From: Acetobacter oryzifermentans
Lineage (GTDB): Bacteria > Pseudomonadota > Alphaproteobacteria > Acetobacterales > Acetobacteraceae
Direction: 5' to 3'
Length of the DNA: 64,000 nt
NCBI RefSeq assembly: GCF_001628715.1
Contig: NZ_CP011120.1
Location: 1-64,000 of the forward strand
Both the position numbers and the translations under genes were made by a program. The notes beneath the pieces are model-generated. The model was not told where the DNA came from. It was given only the letters and a program-made list of their open reading frames with translations, and searched no databases. The stretch's first letter is position 1. Each line of letters starts with the position of its first letter. Below are positions 37,044 to 45,716 of the stretch, piece by piece.

Positions 37044-38975
37044 TTACAACGGCTCCCGCTCTTGCCGACGGGAGGTAGGTGATGACGCCTGAAGGAACCT
37101 TTCTTCTATGGCGCCGGATGCGCGCAAGTGTTTTAAAACCCGCGCACAAATCGCTCCGGCAGTAATGCCAAAACGTTCATACACCGCGTTGGCAGGTGCG
37201 GATACGCCAAAATCATCCATACCAACGAAAAATCCTTGGCTACCCAGCCAGCGTTCCCATCCGAACCCCGATGCAGCTTCAATCCCCACACGCAGCACAT
37301 CCGTGCCCAGAATGGTTGTTTTGTAAGCTTCGGGTTGATTGGAAAAGACTTCCCAACAGGGAATGGAAACCACAGCAGCCTGTACGCCGTGTTGCCGCAA
37401 AAGCTGTTCTGTTTCCAGTGCAATACTTACCTCTGGGCCGGAGGCTATAAGGGTAACGTGCCGCGAGCTACTGCCATGCAAAATATATCCCCCACGGGCA
37501 GCAGACCCCTGCATGGGCACTGCATAGGAATGTTCGGGCGGGGTAGGGCAGAGCATGATAACAGCAGGGCCAGATTGCCAACGGATGGCCGCCTTCCAGC
37601 AAGCAAATGCTTCCTGTGCGTTTGCTGGCCGAAAAACGGCCAAATGAGGCATGGCGCGTAGGCTGGCAAGTTGTTCTACTGGTTGCCAGCTTGCCCCATC
37701 ATGGCTGAGAGCCAGCCCATCATCTGTTAAAAGGTAGATAATTTTCTGGCGCATCAGTGCGGCCATGCGGAGTGCCGCCCGCATACGGTCCACCGTAATC
37801 ATGCTGGCAATGCCACAGGGCAAAATACCACCATGCAAGGACATGCCATTTAACATTCCGGCCATGCCATGTTCCTGAATATTACATGGCCAGTCTGGTT
37901 GGATGTGCGCTGCGGCAGATGTGCGCGGCAACGCAGAGGTAGCTGTTAAGACTGTCAGTTCTGGTAAAAGAGCGGAAAGCGTATGCAGGCTGGTAATGGC
38001 CGCCTGCTGGGTGGAGGCCTGATGTGTGAGTTGCATGGCACGGCGGCAAAGCCGGTTCCAGTCCTCCATCAACAGGCAGGGGAATGTATTGGTCGTTTCA
38101 CGCTCAAAGGCGGTGCGTTGGCGGTGTCTGGCCAGCCGTTTTAGCCAAGAACGGTATGTTGTGGCGCCGCGTCTGGCAGTTGGGCTCCAAGGGCCGGTCA
38201 GTTCTTCTTCTGGAGATAGGCTGGGTTGGGGGTGAAAGGTTTGTGGGCTTTCAGGCGGCATGCAAGCAATAAGCGTTGGTTTTTTAGCGCGCATGGTGGC
38301 AGCTAAAGCACCGTTGATGGCGCTTAATTGTGATGCGTCCACTTTGCGGATGCTCCACCCAGATGCGCTGAAACGTGCCAAAGAGTTTGAAAACTCGGTT
38401 CTATCTGCTCCCGGTGTGGGGCTAACCAGAACGGCAAGTTGGGTCAGCCCAAAACGTCCGGCAAGCTGCGCGGCTTCCATGGCAACACCTGTTGCCAAAT
38501 CTCCATCACGCGCAAGCACCCATGTGCGGTGGTTTACCAATGAGCGTCCATAGCGCTTTGCCAGCAGGTGTTCTGCAAGTGCCATACCAGCTGCGGCTGC
38601 AATGCCTTGCCCAGCAGGGCCGGGGGCGGTTTCTACGCCCGGGTGGACGCCGTATTCCAAAGGGGACTCGGAAAACGTATAAGTGCCGCTAAGGTGCAAC
38701 ATGGCCTGCAATAAAGGATGCAAGGTAGCGGAAGGCACAACAAACCTGTCTCGGTCGGGCCAATCGGGGTGTGTTGGATCAAAACGCAGCATGCGGCACC
38801 ACAGTGCCGTAACAGGCAGGCAAAGTGTTTGCAGCAACGCCAGATGCGCAGAATTTCTGGTTTTACCAAGCAGTACACGGGCTGCTGCACATAGGCGCAG
38901 CACAACGGTATCCTGCGCAGGTAGGGTTGCTACAGGGGAAGTAAATGGATGCTCTATGAGTGTGGCCTGTGCCAT
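37044..38975 (-). CDS. Transketolase-like protein with degenerate active site
   Basis: A 643-residue protein with the overall transketolase layout: RDRFVV (about 75-80), HPGVETAPGPAGQG (111-124), a TPP-domain block RDGD (156-159), QEHGMAGMLNGMSLHGG (Glu368), and QPVEQLASLR. Many key positions differ from E. coli TktA: GHPG is NSAH, NGHGS is absent, GDG is RDG, the cofactor-ligand Asn of DDNG is replaced in SPTPG (185-189), THDS is TDDG (417-420), and the aromatic residues that hold the thiazole/pyrimidine are missing. The ATG at 38975 gives the family N-terminus. It leads the gap-pgk operon. It may be inactive, regulatory, or of altered chemistry. Confidence 0.75.
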   Translation of the reverse strand: MAQATLIEHPFTSPVATLPAQDTVVLRLCAAARVLLGKTRNSAHLALLQTLCLPVTALWCRMLRFDPTHPDWPDRDRFVVPSATLHPLLQAMLHLSGTYTFSESPLEYGVHPGVETAPGPAGQGIAAAAGMALAEHLLAKRYGRSLVNHRTWVLARDGDLATGVAMEAAQLAGRFGLTQLAVLVSPTPGADRTEFSNSLARFSASGWSIRKVDASQLSAINGALAATMRAKKPTLIACMPPESPQTFHPQPSLSPEEELTGPWSPTARRGATTYRSWLKRLARHRQRTAFERETTNTFPCLLMEDWNRLCRRAMQLTHQASTQQAAITSLHTLSALLPELTVLTATSALPRTSAAAHIQPDWPCNIQEHGMAGMLNGMSLHGGILPCGIASMITVDRMRAALRMAALMRQKIIYLLTDDGLALSHDGASWQPVEQLASLRAMPHLAVFRPANAQEAFACWKAAIRWQSGPAVIMLCPTPPEHSYAVPMQGSAARGGYILHGSSSRHVTLIASGPEVSIALETEQLLRQHGVQAAVVSIPCWEVFSNQPEAYKTTILGTDVLRVGIEAASGFGWERWLGSQGFFVGMDDFGVSAPANAVYERFGITAGAICARVLKHLRASGAIEERFLQASSPTSRRQEREPL

Positions 38976-39132
38976 TGGAAAGAGAGTGTGGAACGAATTT
39001 TTGCTGCTGAAAAGGGTATGAAAAGGCCCAAAGGGCTTGCACCCGGTGCAGGACAGCGCGAAAGAAATAAAAATGGCCCCGTAAAGCCATGTTGAATTGC
39101 CATTATACGTTCTGGTGGAGAACTGTCCTGTT

Positions 39133-39609
39133 ATGCTGCCCGTTTCCCGAGTTACAGAAAAAGGGTCTTTTCTCCGTGTCGTTGTTGCGGGGTGCGTGCT
39201 GGTTGGCATGACAGGCTGCAAGCTGGTTGATCAAAAAACCTTCAACCCAAACGCAGGCGTGGCACCCAAGCCATATATTCCGCCACCGCCACCGGGGCCG
39301 CCACCTGTGCCGCCATTGATTGAACTGGCTGCCGGCACCCCTGCATCGCAATGGGAAGCTCCAGTTGATCAGATTACGCGCCTTGCCCTTAGCCGCAAAC
39401 CTGATGTTCTGTTTGTTGTCAGATGTCTTGTGCCGCCACAGGCCAATGCAGATGCGGAACAATCTTCCTTGATGAACTTGGTGCAGGGTGATGGCCGTGC
39501 TGTGTTGCAGGAAATGATTAATGCTGGAGCATCAGAGGCGCAGGTGGAAATGTCCGCTATGCCGGATTCTTCCGTGACGAAACCGGTTGTGCGGGTGTAT
39601 GTGCGGTAA
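39133..39609 (+). CDS. Proline-rich putative lipoprotein
   Basis: About 158 residues. An N-terminal hydrophobic segment ends in GMTGC (lipobox, Cys about 30), followed by a run of prolines (PPPPPGPPPVPP) that may span part of the periplasm, then a 90-residue compact domain (ALSRKPDVLFVVRCLVP) with no family I recognise. The ATG at 39133 places the hydrophobic segment properly; an upstream TTG frame adds 12 residues. It is divergent from the transketolase-like gene and reads towards hemA. Confidence 0.65.
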   Translation: MLPVSRVTEKGSFLRVVVAGCVLVGMTGCKLVDQKTFNPNAGVAPKPYIPPPPPGPPPVPPLIELAAGTPASQWEAPVDQITRLALSRKPDVLFVVRCLVPPQANADAEQSSLMNLVQGDGRAVLQEMINAGASEAQVEMSAMPDSSVTKPVVRVYVR

Positions 39610-39711
39610 AGCAGCACTATATACACAAACGTGTGAACACACAGGCCAGACGGCCGATGGGTACGCGCCATGCCCCGACCGTTTCTGACGAGAAGCGAGG
39701 AGAAAGTTAGC

Positions 39712-40977
39712 GTGGGAGCGATAAAAAACGCCCGCCATCCTTTTTATGATCACTGCCATGAGGCGCTAGATCAGATCAAACATCAGGGGCGTTACAGAAC
39801 CTTTACGCCATTAGCGCGTCAGGCAGAGCGGTTTCCTCTGTATGAAGAGGCTGTGCGCGATCTGCCGCAAGGGCGTGAAGTTATTGTATGGTCAACTAAT
39901 GACTATCTGGGCATGGGCGTTGTGCCGGAGGTGCAGGACGCTGCTATCGCCGCTATTCGGGAGCATGGAGTTGGCGCAGGCGGTACGCGTAATATTGCCG
40001 GCACAAGCCCGCTGCATACACAGCTAGAAGCAGAACTTGCTTCCCTGCATGGTAAAGAAGCTGGGCTGCTGTTTATTTCTGGCTATGTTTCCAACCAGGC
40101 CAGCCTGCAAACCATTCTGACATCCATGCCAGGTTGGATCTGTTTTTCAGACCGACTGAACCATGCGTCCATGATTGCGGGCATTAAAGGTGCGCGCGGA
40201 TCTCAGACAGTCATTTATGAACATAATGACCTGAAAGATCTGGAAGAAAAACTGGCTGCTGCGCCAAAAGATGCCCCCAAGCTGATTGCGTTTGAGAGCG
40301 TTTATTCCATGGACGGTGATATTTCCGATATTGCCGGAACCTGCGCGCTTGCCCGTAAATATAATGCACTGACTTATCTGGACGAAGTGCATGCTGTCGG
40401 CCTGTACGGTCAGGAAGGTGGCGGCGTTTCCCAGCGCGATGGTGTGGCCGATCAGGTTGACATTATCGAAGGCACACTGGCCAAGGGCTTTGGTGTGCAT
40501 GGCGGTTACATTACGGCTTCTGCTGAAATTGTAGATTTCCTGCGCTCTACAGCTTCTGGCTTTATTTTCACTACAGCTTTGCCGCCACCGGTTGTGGCGG
40601 GGGCGCTTGCCAGCGTGCGCAAGGTGCGCGCGGAAAACTGGCGGCGCGAGTCTATTTTTGAACGTGTGAACACATTCCGCCATCGGCTGCGGGCTGCGGG
40701 TGTGCCATTCACCATGACACCCAGCCACATTGTGCCCATTCCTATTGGAGATGCAGAGCGTTGCAAACGCATCTGCCGCCGCTTGCTGACGGAATATGGG
40801 CATTACGCAACACCCATCAATTATCCAACTGTGCCGCAGGGTACGGAGCGCCTACGCCTAACCCCGGGGCCGTTCCATACGGATGAGATGATGGATGATC
40901 TGATTAACGCGCTGAGTGTGCTCCTGCGTGAAGAAGGCATTATGCCCGCACGCCAGGCAGCTTGTTCCGCCGCGTAA
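39712..40977 (+). CDS. hemA: 5-Aminolevulinate synthase
   Basis: PLP enzyme that condenses glycine and succinyl-CoA, the first step of haem synthesis in alphaproteobacteria (C4 route). The product of about 421 residues has [38 protein letters not shown], the PLP lysine in [14 protein letters not shown], and [13 protein letters not shown] at 39712 has AGGAG nine bases upstream; the longer frame from ATG 39670 adds 14 residues but has no ribosome-binding site. Haem made here could serve complex II and other cytochromes. The gene stands alone. Confidence 0.96.
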   Translation: MGAIKNARHPFYDHCHEALDQIKHQGRYRTFTPLARQAERFPLYEEAVRDLPQGREVIVWSTNDYLGMGVVPEVQDAAIAAIREHGVGAGGTRNIAGTSPLHTQLEAELASLHGKEAGLLFISGYVSNQASLQTILTSMPGWICFSDRLNHASMIAGIKGARGSQTVIYEHNDLKDLEEKLAAAPKDAPKLIAFESVYSMDGDISDIAGTCALARKYNALTYLDEVHAVGLYGQEGGGVSQRDGVADQVDIIEGTLAKGFGVHGGYITASAEIVDFLRSTASGFIFTTALPPPVVAGALASVRKVRAENWRRESIFERVNTFRHRLRAAGVPFTMTPSHIVPIPIGDAERCKRICRRLLTEYGHYATPINYPTVPQGTERLRLTPGPFHTDEMMDDLINALSVLLREEGIMPARQAACSAA

Positions 40978-40986
40978 GAAAAATCA

Positions 40987-41023
40987 TTATGGCGGGTGAG
41001 GTTGAAGCCCGCACCCGCCATAA
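40987..41023. terminator. Hairpin between hemA and the DsbA-like gene
   Basis: A perfect 12-bp stem TTATGGCGGGTG/CACCCGCCATAA with a 13-nt loop, between two convergent genes. T-runs are short, so it may end transcription weakly or mainly protect the 3' ends. Confidence 0.6.
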
Positions 41024-41028
41024 CAGGT

Positions 41029-41802
41029 TTAGTGGCTGCTTTTCAGCTTATCCACGGCAGTTTTAAGTTCAGACAGAGAAACTGCACCGGGAATAATTGC
41101 CTGATCCCCAATAATGAAGGTGGGCGTTCCTTCCAGATTGATGGAGCGGGCCAGAGCAACATTTTTTGCCAGCGCTGTGGTAACGGCTGAGCTTTTCATA
41201 TCCTTCACCAGCTTGTCTGTATCCAGTCCTGCCTGATGTGCTGCATTCCGGATTCGATCCATGCCGGGGGCAGAAGAATCCGCCATCAGGATTTTTTGGA
41301 ATGGAATGTACTTGCCCTGTAGGCCAGCAGCCATAATGGCCTGCGCATCCAGTGTGCTATTAGCCCCCAGAACAGGGATAACCTTTTCCACCAGCCTTAA
41401 GTCTGGTTCTGCGGCAACAAGCGCATCCAGATCATCCAGAACCTTGCGGCAGTAAGGGCAGCGTGGATCGTAAAACTCCACCACATTCAGGGAGCCCTGT
41501 GGGTTCCCTAGCACCACATCAGTAGAACTTCCGCCAAAAAGCGGCTTGTTATGGCGTACTAAGTCTAGCGCAGAGGCATTTTTCTGCGCTGCAGCTTGGT
41601 TTTGCAGGGAGGCAATCGCATCCGACAGAATAGTGGGGTCGGTTTTCAGGGCGTTGCGCATGATGTTTACAATTTCGGCACGCTGGGCTGGTGTAAAGCT
41701 GCTGTCTGCTGCACGTACAGGCGCGGAGTCCGCACAAAACAGAGCGGTGGCCAATGCGCCAGCGCTTACTGTAAGGCGGAAGAAAGATTTCAGATTCTGC
41801 AT
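41029..41802 (-). CDS. Exported DsbA-family thiol-disulfide protein
   Basis: A 257-residue periplasmic protein. A signal peptide (about 1-31, ending VRAA) precedes a helical N-terminal region and a thioredoxin-like domain with active site CPYC (115-118, in EFYDPRCPYC) and the cis-Pro loop EGTPTFIIG. This is the ScsC/DsbA/BdbD-like group, which forms or isomerises disulfides. The start at 41802 has AAGGA just upstream; the longest frame opens 35 codons earlier. No dsbB or dsbD is nearby. Confidence 0.87.
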   Translation of the reverse strand: MQNLKSFFRLTVSAGALATALFCADSAPVRAADSSFTPAQRAEIVNIMRNALKTDPTILSDAIASLQNQAAAQKNASALDLVRHNKPLFGGSSTDVVLGNPQGSLNVVEFYDPRCPYCRKVLDDLDALVAAEPDLRLVEKVIPVLGANSTLDAQAIMAAGLQGKYIPFQKILMADSSAPGMDRIRNAAHQAGLDTDKLVKDMKSSAVTTALAKNVALARSINLEGTPTFIIGDQAIIPGAVSLSELKTAVDKLKSSH

Positions 41803-41954
41803 GGTGTCCTTGTCCATAAACTGGAATGGTATGGCACGTGCGGTCATTACGGCAAGGTTGGGCTGTTGCTGCCCGCCGTAAAGCAGGTTAATCCAGAGGA
41901 ATACCATCCAGACGACTGCCCGCCGGACGGGCCCAGTAGTGGAGAAAGCAAGGC

Positions 41955-43409
41955 GTGGCCGCCCGTTCTATTATCCCCCGTTTTACGCGGTTTAAAACCG
42001 TGCTTTCTGGTTCTCGCAAGCGTGCGGGGGCTTTGGCTCTTGCTCTTACCTCTGTTCTGCCAGCCTGTAGTTCTGGCAGTCATATTGCGCAACCTGTGGA
42101 AACAGGATTTGTGGGAGAGGTTGTGGCGGATGAACCGCAGGCCGTTCTGGTTGGGCGTGATGTTCTGGCTAAAGGGGGCAACGCAGCAGATGCTGCGGCT
42201 GCTCTTGGGTTGGCCCTTTCTGTTACGCTGCCTTCCCGAGCCTCTTTGGGTGGTGGTGGTGCATGTCTGGCATGGAAGCCGGGTGAAAGCGCTGGGCAGG
42301 CCTTTGTATTTCTGCCCAGAGCCGGGCTGAATGACGCCGGGGCGGATCGTCCCGCCTCTGCTCCCATGCTGGCGCGTGGCCTGTATTTAATGCAGCTGCG
42401 TTACGGCAGTGTGGATTTTGCTGATCTGTTGTTGCCTGCGCGTAATCTGGCCTCTCGTGGTGTGCCGGTGGGCGGGTTGTTGGCGTCTGACCTTGCTGCT
42501 GTACAGGCACCTTTGCTGGCAGATGAAAAAACCCGTGCCATTTTTGGCAATGCCAACGGCAACGTATTGGTAGCAGATGACGTGATGGTGCAGACACGTC
42601 TGGCGGGTGCACTGGAGCGGATGCGTATTGCTGGTGTGGGCGATCTTTACGCCGGCGCACTGGGCCAGACATTTGCAGAGGCTGCGCGTGTTGCCGGTGC
42701 AGGGCTGACAACGTTGGATTTGCGCGCAGCTATTCCTGTGGCAGCACAGCCGCTTACAGCGCGTGTTGATGGCATTGATATCAGCTTCTTGCCGCCACCT
42801 GCAGATGGTGGGTTTGGTATGGCTGCGGCGTATCTTTCCAATGTGGGGCAAAATGGCGGCCGCGTAAGGGCGGAAACGGCTGTATCTGGTTGGCGTGCGC
42901 GGCAGGGTGCAAAAGGAGCTGCTACCAGTATTGCAGATGCACAGGCTCTTCTGAATTCTGGCCACATTCCTGCTGGTTCGGTTCTACCTGCCTTGCCTGC
43001 TTCCACATCTTTTGTGGTGACGGATAGGCAGGGTGAATCTGTAAGTTGTGCATTCACCATGAACAATCTGTTTGGTACCGGGCGTATTGCTGGGTCTACA
43101 GGCATTATGCTGGGGGCTTCCCCCGTGCGGAAACCTTTGCCGCTTCTGCCTGTTGCTATTGCGCACCGGGGTAACCAGTTTCAGGCTGCGGCCACGGCAT
43201 CTGGGCAGAATGTGGCGGCAGATACGGCAGCCGTAGCCTTGCAGGCAGCAATAGCGGGAAGTCGCCCACAGGTGACCAATGGTGTGGGGCGTGCCAATTT
43301 TGTGTCCTGCCCAGCCGGTTTGCCGGGGGATGGCAGTAAATGCTTTGGTTGGACTGACCCCAGGGGGTTTGGGCTAGCTCTTTCTTCCGATCATGGGAAA
43401 AAGAGCTGA
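41955..43409 (+). CDS. Gamma-glutamyltransferase-like lipoprotein with altered catalytic region
   Basis: A 484-residue exported protein. A lipobox LPAC (Cys38) follows a basic N-terminus. The GGT fold is visible in VLAKGGNAADAAAALGLALSV and LGGGGACL, and in VVTDRQGESVSCAFTMNNLFGTGR in the small-subunit part. At the autocleavage site, E. coli has TTHYS; here it is STSF (350-353), so the nucleophile is Ser or the next Thr. The GGSRI-type oxyanion block is replaced near ATASGQN (414-420) and the Asp that holds the substrate amine is not found. GGTs usually have about 580 residues. It may be a diverged hydrolase or an inactive relative. The GTG start has GGAG upstream. Confidence 0.75.
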   Translation: MAARSIIPRFTRFKTVLSGSRKRAGALALALTSVLPACSSGSHIAQPVETGFVGEVVADEPQAVLVGRDVLAKGGNAADAAAALGLALSVTLPSRASLGGGGACLAWKPGESAGQAFVFLPRAGLNDAGADRPASAPMLARGLYLMQLRYGSVDFADLLLPARNLASRGVPVGGLLASDLAAVQAPLLADEKTRAIFGNANGNVLVADDVMVQTRLAGALERMRIAGVGDLYAGALGQTFAEAARVAGAGLTTLDLRAAIPVAAQPLTARVDGIDISFLPPPADGGFGMAAAYLSNVGQNGGRVRAETAVSGWRARQGAKGAATSIADAQALLNSGHIPAGSVLPALPASTSFVVTDRQGESVSCAFTMNNLFGTGRIAGSTGIMLGASPVRKPLPLLPVAIAHRGNQFQAAATASGQNVAADTAAVALQAAIAGSRPQVTNGVGRANFVSCPAGLPGDGSKCFGWTDPRGFGLALSSDHGKKS

Positions 43410-43427
43410 TAATTTTCAGAATCTTAA

Positions 43428-43459
43428 AAGATGGCAGATGAATTTTATGCTGCCATCTT
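43428..43459 (+). terminator. Stem-loop after the GGT-like gene
   Basis: A perfect 10-bp stem AAGATGGCAG/CTGCCATCTT with a 12-nt loop, 19 nt past the stop codon. The T-run is weak, so termination efficiency is uncertain. Confidence 0.55.
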
Positions 43460-43474
43460 GAAAAGTTGCCAATT

Positions 43475-43490
43475 TGTTCTTAATGGAACA
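43475..43490. promoter_or_regulatory. Inverted repeat upstream of recA (possible LexA-type operator)
   Basis: TGTTC-N6-GAACA forms an inverted repeat about 180 bp before the recA start. The standard alphaproteobacterial LexA box is the direct repeat GTTC-N7-GTTC, which I do not see here; the half-site GTTC is the same but the arrangement differs. The role is inferred from position only. Confidence 0.3.
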
Positions 43491-43670
43491 GGTAGAGATC
43501 GCAACATTAGCAAAAAGTTTCCATAAAGCGGTTACCCAGTACATTCGTTGCTGCCGTAGGGGCTTTATGGCAGGAATTGAACGCATAATCTTTCGTGCAT
43601 GGTGCGTTATGCACATTCAAGGGCCTTACGTACATCTGACAGTCCGGCCCACAGGAAGGGAATGGTAAAA

Positions 43671-44696
43671 ATGGATAAGGCAAAGGCTCTGGAAGGCGCG
43701 CTGGGACAGATTGAACGTGCTTTTGGCAAAGGTTCTGTCATGCGCTTGGGGCAGCGGCCCAAGGTAGAGGCAGATGTTATTCCTACTGGTTCCCTTGGGC
43801 TGGATATTGCGCTGGGCATTGGTGGGTTGCCCCGTGGCCGTGTGGTGGAAATTTACGGGCCAGAAAGCTCTGGTAAAACCACGCTTGCGCTGCATGCTAT
43901 TGCAGAAGCACAAAAGCGTGGTGGCACTTGTGCTTTTATTGATGCCGAGCATGCGTTGGACCCCGGTTATGCCAAAAAGCTGGGCGTGGATGTAGATAAC
44001 CTGCTGATCAGCCAGCCAGATGCGGGTGAACAGGCGTTGGAAATTGCAGATACACTCGTGCGATCCGGCGCTATTGACGTTTTGGTGGTAGATAGTGTTG
44101 CAGCACTGGTGCCGCGCGCAGAACTGGAAGGAGACATGGGCGATAGCCATGTTGGCCTTCATGCGCGTTTGATGAGCCAGGCTTTGCGTAAGCTTACGGG
44201 TACGGTGGCACGCTCCAATACTCTGATGATTTTCCTGAACCAGATCCGCCTGAAAATTGGTGTGATGTTTGGTAATCCGGAAACAACCACGGGTGGTAAT
44301 GCTCTGAAGTTCTATTCTTCCGTGCGTATGGATATTCGCCGCATCGGGTCCATCAAGGACAAGGATGAGGTGACAGGTAATCAGACGCGCGTAAAGGTTG
44401 TTAAAAACAAGATGGCGCCACCTTTCCGTCAGGTAGAATTTGATATCATGTACGGCGAAGGCATCAGTAAGGTTGGTGAGCTGATTGATCTTGGCGTAAA
44501 AGCCGGAGTTGTTGAAAAATCTGGCTCATGGTTTTCATACGATAGCCAGCGCATTGGGCAGGGGCGTGAAAATGCCAAGCAGTTCTTGCGTGATCACCCA
44601 GAAATGGCTGCGGATATCGAACGCCGCGTGCGTGAACACGCAGGCGTTGTTGCTGAGGCTATGATGGTGGCACCAGAACACCATGAAGGTGACTAA
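43671..44696 (+). CDS. recA: Recombinase RecA
   Basis: A 341-residue DNA strand-exchange ATPase and LexA co-protease. It opens with [21 protein letters not shown], has Walker [10 protein letters not shown], Walker [11 protein letters not shown], loop 1 [22 protein letters not shown], and the FLNQIR and [17 protein letters not shown] blocks. The ATG at 43671 is placed 10 nt after GGAAGGG; in-frame codons further upstream would give a non-family N-terminus. Transcribed alone. Confidence 0.98.
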   Translation: MDKAKALEGALGQIERAFGKGSVMRLGQRPKVEADVIPTGSLGLDIALGIGGLPRGRVVEIYGPESSGKTTLALHAIAEAQKRGGTCAFIDAEHALDPGYAKKLGVDVDNLLISQPDAGEQALEIADTLVRSGAIDVLVVDSVAALVPRAELEGDMGDSHVGLHARLMSQALRKLTGTVARSNTLMIFLNQIRLKIGVMFGNPETTTGGNALKFYSSVRMDIRRIGSIKDKDEVTGNQTRVKVVKNKMAPPFRQVEFDIMYGEGISKVGELIDLGVKAGVVEKSGSWFSYDSQRIGQGRENAKQFLRDHPEMAADIERRVREHAGVVAEAMMVAPEHHEGD

Positions 44697-44702
44697 AGTT
44701 TT

Positions 44703-45215
44703 CTAGCTTATAGCGCGATAGAGCAGGCGGGCTTGCGCATCATAAGATGCCAGCACCGCCTGTTCTGCTTTATTGGTAGGCGCATTCGTAAAGCCCGCTT
44801 TCTGCCAAAAGCCAATGGCGTGGCAGGTAGATGTAAGTAAAAGAGTATGCAGGTTTTGCCTGCGCGCAGCCTGTTCGGCCAATAGCAAAGCCTGTTGCGC
44901 AAACCCTTGTCCCCTTACTGTTGGGGATAAGGCAAGATCATGAATATACCAACTGTCTGCCTTACGAGGCAGGGTATGCAGCAAGGTGTTTAATGGCGGG
45001 GAAACAAGGCCTTGCCATGGGTGGCTTATCAGATAGCCAAGCACTTCTTTACCCCGCAAAAGAGAAAAGCAGCCATCAGGTGCAAGTTTTAGGCGTTCTT
45101 CAAAAACAACCAGATCTTCCATGTAATCGGGATGGACGCGGGCAGTTAATGTCATAACACCGGCAAGATCATCTGGTGTCATGGAACGCCAAGTGGTATC
45201 TGCGCTGGGAGTCAT
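44703..45215 (-). CDS. GNAT family N-acetyltransferase
   Basis: A 170-residue acetyltransferase with the acetyl-CoA loop VRGQGFAQQALLLAE and a C-terminal FWQKAGF motif. WYIHDLALSP marks the central strand. The substrate is not predictable. It is convergent with recA, six bases apart, and divergent from the ModE-like gene. Confidence 0.85.
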   Translation of the reverse strand: MTPSADTTWRSMTPDDLAGVMTLTARVHPDYMEDLVVFEERLKLAPDGCFSLLRGKEVLGYLISHPWQGLVSPPLNTLLHTLPRKADSWYIHDLALSPTVRGQGFAQQALLLAEQAARRQNLHTLLLTSTCHAIGFWQKAGFTNAPTNKAEQAVLASYDAQARLLYRAIS

Positions 45216-45284
45216 ATAGAATTTCCGTTTTTTTCTTATACAGTTATTCAGCTCAAAGGCTGATAACTGGAAAAGTGGGTAGGC

Positions 45285-45650
45285 ATGACGGCACGAGTAA
45301 GACTGACATTGCGGCTAGATGCAGATGGTAAGCCTGCGTTGGGGCATGGTAAGATACATCTTCTGGAAAAGTTGGAAGAAACAGGCTCCATTTCAGCGGC
45401 GGGGCGCGCCATGGGTATGTCTTACCGCCGTACATGGCTGTTGGTAGATAATCTGAACCAGCTTTTTAAGGAACCTCTGGTTATCACGCGGCCCGGCGGT
45501 GGCGGTGGGGCTTTTCTTACACTTACAGGTAAAACTGTTGTCACGCTGTATCGGCAGATTGCAGATAAGGCAGCACAGGCTGCTCGTTCTGATATAGCGG
45601 AACTGGAAAATTTATTGTCTGCGTGCCCACAAAAAACCTCACCAGAATGA
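45285..45650 (+). CDS. ModE-type winged-helix regulator, DNA-binding domain only
   Basis: A 121-residue protein equal to the N-terminal domain of ModE: GHGKIHLLEKLEETGSISAA, GRAMGMSYRRTWLLVDNLN (recognition helix) and a beta-wing PGGGGGAFLTLTGK. The C-terminal molybdate-binding (Mop) domains are absent, so any sensing of molybdate must be indirect. Stand-alone HTH forms are common in alphaproteobacteria. No mod transport genes are nearby. It lies 66 bp before opgG in the same direction. Confidence 0.87.
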   Translation: MTARVRLTLRLDADGKPALGHGKIHLLEKLEETGSISAAGRAMGMSYRRTWLLVDNLNQLFKEPLVITRPGGGGGAFLTLTGKTVVTLYRQIADKAAQAARSDIAELENLLSACPQKTSPE

Positions 45651-45716
45651 GATGGGTCTATTCAGAACAATGAAACAACCATCCCATAAAATTTAGCAAA
45701 AGAGCGGGAGACAGAC

